A model generated the notes under the pieces. That model was not told where the DNA came from and did not search any database. It saw nothing but the letters and a program-made list of their open reading frames with translations. From CAYQJS01 sp964417895 (lineage in GTDB: Bacteria; Chloroflexota; UBA6077; SHYK01), in the NCBI GenBank assembly GCA_964417895.1, contig CAYQJS010000004.1, positions 62,001-126,000 on the forward strand: DNA of 64,000 bases. Direction: 5' to 3'. Position 1 is the stretch's first letter. Each line of letters opens with the position of its first letter. This document shows, piece after piece, positions 58,648-64,000 of this stretch. The position numbers and the translations under genes were made by a program.

Positions 58648-59640
58648 ATGCAAGGACATGATCAGATGATCACCGAGGATGAGCTCTCGACTGTCCCCGA
58701 AGCTCCAGTTCGCGAGCAGCTAGAGCAAGTCGGTGAGGCTCTCCCGCTGTACCTTCAAGAGATTGGACGCGTTGCGCTCCTGACCGGGGCTCAGGAGGTG
58801 GAGCTGGCGCAGGCAATCGAGGCGGGGATTGCTGCTAAGGAAGGCCTGGATGAAGAAGAGAACCTGCTATCCGAAATAGAAGTGGCGCAACTCAAGCAGC
58901 AGACTGAAGCGGGAGCGGCCGCCCGCCGGCGCCTCACCGAGGCGAATCTGCGCCTCGTTGTCGCCGTGGCCCGGCGCTATATGAATCGTGGCCTCCCGCT
59001 CGGCGACCTCATCCAGGAAGGCAACATAGGCCTCCTTCGGGCCGTCGAGAAGTTCGACTATCGGCGCGGGTTCAAGTTCAGCACCTACGCCACGTGGTGG
59101 ATCAGGCAGGCCGTGACGAGGGCCATCTCGGATCATGCGAGGACTATCCGCATTCCGGTCCACATGGTGGAGACTATCAATAAGCTGGCGCGGACTATGG
59201 CTCAGCTCCAGCAGCAATACGGCCGGGAACCCACGTTCGCCGAGATCAGCGAGGTGATGGAGATGCCCGCCGATCGGCTGCGGGAGATCACGAGCATACT
59301 GCCGCCGCCCATCTCGCTGGAAACTCCCGTCGGCGACGACCAGGATGCTATGTTGGGCGATTTCGTGGAAGATCACAATGCTCCGCTACTGGAAGAGGCG
59401 GGGGCCCGAGCGGTCTTGCGGGACCAGATGGAAGACGTGCTCGGCTCGCTTACCCCACGAGAACGGAGGGTACTCGGCCTGCGCTATGGCCTGGAATCGG
59501 GCCGTCAGCATACGCTGGACGAGATCGGCAGCGAGTTGGGGGTTACACGGGAGCGCATCCGTCAGATCGAGGCGAAGGCGCTCCGAAAACTGCGCCACCC
59601 GAGCCGGAGCAAGAAGCTCAAGGCCTTCGCGGATTCGTAG
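58648..59640 (+). CDS. RNA polymerase sigma factor, RpoD/SigA family
   Basis: A 330-residue primary-type sigma factor. Region 1.2 ([20 protein letters not shown]), region 2 ([60 protein letters not shown]), region 3 ([20 protein letters not shown]) and region 4 ([40 protein letters not shown]) are all complete. The long acidic region 1.1 is missing, so this is either a short SigA or a group 2 sigma (SigB/HrdB-like). It should direct transcription of housekeeping-type promoters. Confidence 0.93.
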   Translation: MQGHDQMITEDELSTVPEAPVREQLEQVGEALPLYLQEIGRVALLTGAQEVELAQAIEAGIAAKEGLDEEENLLSEIEVAQLKQQTEAGAAARRRLTEANLRLVVAVARRYMNRGLPLGDLIQEGNIGLLRAVEKFDYRRGFKFSTYATWWIRQAVTRAISDHARTIRIPVHMVETINKLARTMAQLQQQYGREPTFAEISEVMEMPADRLREITSILPPPISLETPVGDDQDAMLGDFVEDHNAPLLEEAGARAVLRDQMEDVLGSLTPRERRVLGLRYGLESGRQHTLDEIGSELGVTRERIRQIEAKALRKLRHPSRSKKLKAFADS

Positions 59641-59650
59641 CCGTCAGTCG

Positions 59651-60016
59651 CTACCAGTCGTCGGAGCCGAGGTCGTCCGCGCCTGCGCCTTCACCGAAAT
59701 CCTCACCGCGCTCCATTTGCTCCACCATTTCCTCATAGTCGGTGCCCAGATCCTCTCCAGTCGCCTCGCCCATCTTCTTTGCCCATTCGGCCACTGACCG
59801 GGGGTCTTCGTAGTCCACGTCGCTGAAATTGGAGGGGTCGCTGAGGAAATCGCGATAAGCCGACTCCGAGCGGACCTGTGCTACGCGGGACGGGAGGCGA
59901 GCCAGGTCTGCGGATTGACAATGGGGACAGCGAGCGCCCTCGGCGGCGCCGAACGACCTGAAGAAAAGCTGGAGTCGCCTGCCGCAGGAGCTACAGCGGT
60001 ACTCGTAGATGGGCAT
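59651..60016 (-). CDS. FmdB-family zinc-ribbon protein
   Basis: A 121-residue protein with the FmdB/CxxC_CxxC_SSSS start PIYEYRCSSCGRRLQLFF and the second knuckle GARCPHCQSADLARL, together a zinc ribbon. The rest is very acidic (EDLGTDYEEMVEQMERGEDF). The start at 60016 is the standard one. Family members are linked to amidases and to regulation but have no proven role. It is convergent with the sigma factor gene and divergent from pyrE. Confidence 0.88.
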   Translation of the reverse strand: MPIYEYRCSSCGRRLQLFFRSFGAAEGARCPHCQSADLARLPSRVAQVRSESAYRDFLSDPSNFSDVDYEDPRSVAEWAKKMGEATGEDLGTDYEEMVEQMERGEDFGEGAGADDLGSDDW

Positions 60017-60086
60017 CGTCCTGAGTATAAACAAGAGCCTCTTTCTCGGGGCGCCACCCCCGTCGAGAGTTCCGCAGGGGGGAGAA

Positions 60087-60632
60087 ATGCAGCGGACTGG
60101 AATCGATCGCGACGCTCTGGGTCGTCAACTGGTGGAAGTCGCCTACATCGAGGGTGACTTTGTGCTCGCTTCGGGGCGGCGCAGCCGCTACTACTTCGAC
60201 AAGTACCGCTTCGAGACTCGTCCCGACCTGCTGGCTCCGGTGGCCGAGCTCATCGCCGATCTCGTGCCGCCAGGAACTCAACGATTGGCGGGCCCTGAGC
60301 TCGGGGCAATTGCGCTGGTCGCGGCAGCTTCTCTCGCGTCGGGCATCGCCTCTCTCTTCGTTCGTGCAGAGGCCAAGACCTACGGTACTGCCAAGCGCAT
60401 CGAGGGTCCCTACGACTCGGGCGACTCCGTCGTCGTCGTCGAGGACGTGATGACAACCGGGGGATCGGCCATCAGCGCCGCGCGCGCTCTTGCGGAGGCC
60501 GGGTGTCGCGTCACACGGGTGATCGGCGTGATCGATAGGGAGGAAGGGGCCGCCGAAGCGCTCCGCACAGCGGGCCTCGAGATGAAGGCAGTGTTCACGC
60601 GCTCCGAGCTGGAGCGTTACCTGCCTCACTGA
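60087..60632 (+). CDS. pyrE: Orotate phosphoribosyltransferase
   Basis: A 181-residue enzyme of pyrimidine synthesis joining orotate to PRPP. Signatures: FVLASGRRSRYYFDKYRFET, LAGPELGAIALVAAASLASG, and the PRPP loop VVVVEDVMTTGGSAISA. GGGGGGAGAA precedes the ATG at 60087. No other pyr gene is near. Its last 38 bases overlap the end of the convergent glycosyltransferase gene. Confidence 0.92.
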   Translation: MQRTGIDRDALGRQLVEVAYIEGDFVLASGRRSRYYFDKYRFETRPDLLAPVAELIADLVPPGTQRLAGPELGAIALVAAASLASGIASLFVRAEAKTYGTAKRIEGPYDSGDSVVVVEDVMTTGGSAISAARALAEAGCRVTRVIGVIDREEGAAEALRTAGLEMKAVFTRSELERYLPH

Positions 60633-61719
60633 GCATCGCGCGATAGACCTCGATCGTCGCACGGGCGACGTGATCTTGCGTGAAACGCTCGATAACACGC
60701 TGCCTGCCCCGAGCCCCGAGCTCGGCCCGGAGCTCGGGTGCGCGAGCCAGCCGATCGAGGGCAGATGCCAGAGCCGTCGCGTCGCCCTCAGGGAAGACGA
60801 GGCCTGCGTCGTCGATCACCCTGGGGATCTCGCCGCATGTCGAGCCCAGGACCGCGACGCCGCATGCCATGGCTTCGACTAGCGCTCGCCCGAACTGCTC
60901 GACCCAGTTCGGCCGACTCACCGAGGGGAGAACCACCAGGTCGCACCCCCGGAGCCACTCAGGCATCAGCGCCGACGGAATGGCGCCCTCCAGCGTGATG
61001 CGATCCTGCAGCCCATGCACCGCGATGCGGGCCCGAATGGCGCCCTCCGCCGGCCCTGCTCCGGCGATGGTAAGGCGAAAATCCAGGCCCAATCGAGCGC
61101 AGGCGTCTACCAGCAGCGCCACGCCCTTCTCTGGCACTAACCGGCCGGCGAACCCAACAGTAAAGGGTCTGGGAGATCGCTCCCCAGGACGGTAGATGTC
61201 CGGGTCCACGCCGAACTGCGGGATGATGCTGATGGCGCCACGGTAGCCTTTTGCTCGAAGCACCTCGCCCGCCGCGTTCGTTCCGGCGATTGCCCACGTG
61301 GCATGGCGGTGGACGTAGCGCTCCATCCAGTTGAAGGGAGGGGGATAGCTGCGCACGAGGTTCTGCCAGGTGAAGAAGAGCGCCGGGATACCGCGTCGCC
61401 GCGCTCCCAGCACGGAGAGGAACGTCGCGAGGTTGTAGGGCTCCTCGTCGATATGGAGGATGTCCGGTCGATAGTCCTCAAGCAACCGGCCGAGACGCGG
61501 GAAGAAGAAGAGGTGGTAGCTGCCGTTGAACACGATCGGCGAGCTGGCCAACTCGTAGCAATCAGCATCGACGCGTTCCAGGCGCATCTCGTAGGCGCGG
61601 TCCCGCCACGATGGTGGCACGACGGCGACCAGGTCCACCTCACCGTGCCGGGCGATTTCCTCGAGCTTGCGCTGATATGCGCCCACGACCAGCGCCTTGG
61701 AAAGCATGAGGATCTTCAC
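60595..61719 (-). CDS. Glycosyltransferase, GT4 family
   Basis: A 374-residue GT-B enzyme. The N-domain begins KILMLSKALVVGAYQRKLEE; the C-domain carries TVGFAGRLVPEKGVALLVDA, LTIAGAGPAEGAIRA, LEGAIPSALMPEWLRGCDLV and the EX7E region SRPNWVEQFGRALVEAMACG. It probably transfers a sugar from a nucleotide donor to a glycan or lipid. It is last in a minus-strand glycan operon (GT4, methyltransferase, GT4, this), separated by a dispersed repeat. Confidence 0.9.
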   Translation of the reverse strand: MKILMLSKALVVGAYQRKLEEIARHGEVDLVAVVPPSWRDRAYEMRLERVDADCYELASSPIVFNGSYHLFFFPRLGRLLEDYRPDILHIDEEPYNLATFLSVLGARRRGIPALFFTWQNLVRSYPPPFNWMERYVHRHATWAIAGTNAAGEVLRAKGYRGAISIIPQFGVDPDIYRPGERSPRPFTVGFAGRLVPEKGVALLVDACARLGLDFRLTIAGAGPAEGAIRARIAVHGLQDRITLEGAIPSALMPEWLRGCDLVVLPSVSRPNWVEQFGRALVEAMACGVAVLGSTCGEIPRVIDDAGLVFPEGDATALASALDRLARAPELRAELGARGRQRVIERFTQDHVARATIEVYRAMLSEAGNAPARSA

Positions 61720-61734
61720 CGGGCGCCTCCTGCC

Positions 61735-61775
61735 AGTCTTCCCTCTCCCCCTCGCAGGGGGAGAGGGTGAGGGTG
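61735..61775. repeat. Palindromic repeat (CCCTCTCCCCCTCG family)
   Basis: CCCTCTCCCCCTCG and CAGGGGGAGAGGG pair as a hairpin, followed by TGAGGGTG, as in the 16224 copy. It lies between two glycosyltransferase genes. Confidence 0.85.
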
Positions 61776-61830
61776 TCGGCCTGCGAGGATCGCCTTCGTG
61801 CTCACCTCCGACAAGCTTTCGGCGGGCTGC

Positions 61831-62988
61831 CTAGGCCGCGAGCTGGTTGTAGACTTCGAGCGTCTGCTGTGCGACGCGGTTCCAGCTGAAGTGCTGCGCG
61901 CGCGCCAGCGCCCGCTGGCGCAGGTCATCGCGCATGGCGGCGTTCTCCAGCAGCTCGGCGATGCCGGCTGTTATCGCGCCACTGTCGTATGGGTCGACGA
62001 GCCGTGCCGCGTCCTCCGCCACCTCGGGGAGTGCCGACAGATTGGAGGTGATCACTGCCGCTCCGCAGGCCATTGCCTCCAACACGGGCATGCCGAACCC
62101 CTCATAAAGCGAGGGGAACAGGTACAGGGTGGCCGCGCTGTAGAGCGGCGCCTTGTCCTGCTCGCGAATCTGACCGGTTACGACCACGTCCTCATCCAGC
62201 CCCAACTGGTGAATGCGGGGGCGCGGATCCGGGTAGAGTGGATGCCCGAGCGGGTGCAAGCGTCCGGCGATGACGAGGGGGTACTCCTTGCGGGTTGCCC
62301 GCGGTAGGGCTGCATAGGCATCCAGCAGCCTCTCCACGTTCTTGCGTACGTCGAACCCGCCAAAATAGAGGATGTACCTGGGGCCGATCGCGTAGCGTTC
62401 GCGCACCGCTTCGATAACGCGGGCATCTGTGATGGGCCGGTAGCTGGCGTCGACCGCGTTGCCGATTACGTGAATGCGGTCCTCCGGGATGCGCAACGTC
62501 CGCATAATGTCGCGCTTCGAGTACTCCGACACAGTGATGATGGCGCCGGCGCGCCGTACCGTGAAGGCGACGAGACTCGTGTACATCCGACTCTGCGCGC
62601 GCGCCCGATACTCGGGCATCACCAGCGGGATGACGTCGTGTACGGTGACGACGGTACGCGCCGGCAGGAAGTACGGAGCGGCGAAGTACGGGCAGTGGAG
62701 CAGGTCGACGCCCGCCTTGTGACAGGCGCGCACCATGCCCACCTGCTCCCACCAGAGGGCCTCGAACCGTTCGCCAAACCGACGGAGCGCGCTCACGACC
62801 TCGATGTTCTGGAATCGCTCCGAGAGCTGTGGAAATCGCCCAACGGAGGTGTGACGGAAGCGGGGGCTGAGCAGGATGTAGGTATTCTGCTTGTCGTTCT
62901 CGTCGAGCCCCTTCAGGAGGTGGAACAGGTGCTGCCCCATTCCCGTCTGGGGCCGCTGGAGAAAGAGCGCGTTCACGCCGATCCGCAC
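61831..62988 (-). CDS. Glycosyltransferase, GT4 family (mannosyltransferase-like)
   Basis: A 385-residue GT4: RIGVNALFLQRPQTGMGQHL (donor/acceptor loop), VDLLHCPYFAAPYFLPARTV, TVHDVIPLVMPEYRA, IITVSEYSKRDIMRTLRIPE, YILYFGGFDVRKNVERLLDA and PSLYEGFGMPVLEAMACGAA (EX7E). GTG at 62988 has TGAGGTCGCA just upstream and gives the family start. The sequence resembles O-antigen mannosyltransferases, so it probably builds a surface glycan. It starts 38 bases after the stop of the upstream methyltransferase gene. Confidence 0.9.
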   Translation of the reverse strand: MRIGVNALFLQRPQTGMGQHLFHLLKGLDENDKQNTYILLSPRFRHTSVGRFPQLSERFQNIEVVSALRRFGERFEALWWEQVGMVRACHKAGVDLLHCPYFAAPYFLPARTVVTVHDVIPLVMPEYRARAQSRMYTSLVAFTVRRAGAIITVSEYSKRDIMRTLRIPEDRIHVIGNAVDASYRPITDARVIEAVRERYAIGPRYILYFGGFDVRKNVERLLDAYAALPRATRKEYPLVIAGRLHPLGHPLYPDPRPRIHQLGLDEDVVVTGQIREQDKAPLYSAATLYLFPSLYEGFGMPVLEAMACGAAVITSNLSALPEVAEDAARLVDPYDSGAITAGIAELLENAAMRDDLRQRALARAQHFSWNRVAQQTLEVYNQLAA

Positions 62989-63026
62989 TGCGACCTCACC
63001 AGGCTGCGACCTCACCAAAACGAGGG

Positions 63027-63800
63027 TTACCGGGCGCGCGCCACGATACACAGGTTATAAGCAGCGTCGCCGTGCTCGTGCGAATAATCGAAGTCCATGA
63101 GGGCCCGCCATGCCTGGCCCAGCGCGGGGCCGACGCCGAAAGGCGTGAGGTGGCCCCAGTAGGCCAGCGGATAGAGCAGCCAGCCTCGACGCTCGATGGT
63201 CTGGACCTCGAAGTAGGGGCCGAGCAGACCACAGACATCCTGGACCGTGTAATGCTTATGCCCCTTCCAGGTGGGCGCGGCGCCTGACAGCAGCCCGGCG
63301 AGACGGCGAGCGTGGGTTCTTAGCATCAGCGGATCGAGCCACCAGAACGTGCCGTGGTGTGGGGTGGTGAGGAGCAGCGTTCCTCCGGAGCGAAGCACGC
63401 GCCGCAGCTCAGCGATGCACAGCTCCTCCTTTTGGGCCGGAACGTGCTCCAGCACCTCGCTGAACAGCACGCAGTCGAATGCGCCGGTGGGGAAGGGGAG
63501 GGCATCGGCACTAGCGGCGACAAACGGAATGTGCGGGTGCCGTGCGCGACCGGCGCGCAAGGCGAGAACGTCGACGTCGATCCCCACCGCGAACCGGGCC
63601 CGCGAAGCCAGCGCGGCGGTGATCGCTCCGTCGTGGCAGCCGGCGTCAAGCAACCGCTCGACATTCCCTGGCAGGTGCTCGAAGGCCCACCGCCCGCGCT
63701 CGGCGAGGAACGAGTGCCGAGAGCTGAGTGCGGTGGGCTCAGCGGACGCAGGGGGCGATGTCGCGGCGGTGCGAGCGGACCCGTTCGGCTCGCCAGTCAT
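63027..63800 (-). CDS. Class I SAM-dependent methyltransferase
   Basis: A 257-residue methyltransferase: VERLLDAGCHDGAITAALAS (motif I), FAVGIDVDVLALRAGRARHP, FDCVLFSEVLEHVPAQKEEL and LRSGGTLLLTTPHHGTFWWL. The C-terminal part has several Trp and Tyr. It sits between two glycosyltransferase genes, three bases from the upstream one, and so probably modifies the same glycan or its lipid carrier. Confidence 0.88.
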   Translation of the reverse strand: MTGEPNGSARTAATSPPASAEPTALSSRHSFLAERGRWAFEHLPGNVERLLDAGCHDGAITAALASRARFAVGIDVDVLALRAGRARHPHIPFVAASADALPFPTGAFDCVLFSEVLEHVPAQKEELCIAELRRVLRSGGTLLLTTPHHGTFWWLDPLMLRTHARRLAGLLSGAAPTWKGHKHYTVQDVCGLLGPYFEVQTIERRGWLLYPLAYWGHLTPFGVGPALGQAWRALMDFDYSHEHGDAAYNLCIVARAR

Positions 63801-63803
63801 TCG

Positions 63804-64000
63804 CTAGCCCTCAGCCCTGCCCACTCGTTCATAGATGTCCATCAGCTGCTGGGCCGAGCGGCCCCAGTCATACGTGGCCGCCCGCGCGAGACCCCGGCGG
63901 CGGAGCTCCCCGCGGAGCGTCGGCTCGCCACACGCGGACTCGAGCGCCACGGCAATAGCCTCAGGGTCCTCCGGCGGGAAGAGGAGTGCCGCGTCCCCTG
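63804..64000 (-). CDS. Glycosyltransferase C-terminus (cut by window edge)
   Basis: The last 64 codons of a minus-strand gene whose start lies beyond the window. GDAALLFPPEDPEAIAVALE and RGLARAATYDWGRSAQQLMD match the C-terminal end of GT4 glycosyltransferases, after the EX7E motif. Stop at 63804-63806, three bases before the methyltransferase start. First gene seen of the glycan operon. Confidence 0.75.
   Translation of the reverse strand, partial: GDAALLFPPEDPEAIAVALESACGEPTLRGELRRRGLARAATYDWGRSAQQLMDIYERVGRAEG

Overview
The window is GC-rich chromosomal DNA, gene-dense on both strands, with housekeeping genes between short stretches of accessory and decaying sequence. It reads as a free-living heterotrophic bacterium. 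Chloroflexota is my best guess, from the Thr/Pro-rich linkers of the exported proteins, a ParA gene overlapping ftsZ, LysM lipoproteins and GH57-based glycogen enzymes. There is no rRNA or other decisive marker here, so the phylum is an inference.

Layout. 0-9 kb: an exported protein cut by the left edge, an amidohydrolase, an MFS transporter, two VapBC-type pairs around a decayed tripartite tricarboxylate transporter scar and a frameshifted DUF488 gene, then a Gfo/Idh/MocA oxidoreductase, a DUF72 protein, a phosphotransferase-like protein and a zinc ribbon. 9-21.5 kb: a catabolic or redox block with a UbiD-type decarboxylase, a lone molybdenum hydroxylase large subunit, a DUF2442/DUF4160 pair, an operon of luciferase-like monooxygenase, heme-oxygenase-fold protein and 2-hydroxyacid dehydrogenase, a cupin, an MmgE/PrpD protein and a shortened Rieske protein. 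21.9-26.6 kb: glycogen metabolism (GH57 branching enzyme, GlgA, second GH57). 26.7-31.4 kb: lysine/diaminopimelate genes (dapA, asd, dapB) with a VUT-family permease and an aldo/keto reductase. 31.4-34.2 kb: pnp and rpsO. 34.4-38.4 kb: small redox proteins, including a probable selenocysteine rhodanese, a 3Fe-4S ferredoxin, DUF309, two GlcG-like proteins and an MFS transporter. 38.5-40.4 kb: tRNA-Cys and a small accessory patch. 40.5-46.3 kb: amidohydrolase, TAXI-type receptor, fumarase, sulfite-oxidase-like enzyme and phosphofructokinase. 46.4-60.6 kb: an exported Thr/Pro-rich protein, ftsZ/parA, PP2C phosphatase, methyltransferase, B12-radical SAM enzyme, LOG protein, two lipoproteins, DUF1015, a primary-type sigma factor, an FmdB zinc ribbon and pyrE. 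60.6-64 kb: a glycan assembly operon of glycosyltransferases and a methyltransferase.

Two observations stand out. First, the rhodanese at 35074-35460 has an in-frame TGA exactly where relatives have a cysteine, and a hairpin that fits a bacterial SECIS starts right after it. Second, intergenic DNA is full of structured repeats: heptanucleotide arrays, many set as inverted pairs with a different seven-base unit at each locus and often running into gene starts, plus several dispersed palindromic families. I saw no transposase, integrase, CRISPR array or phage gene.
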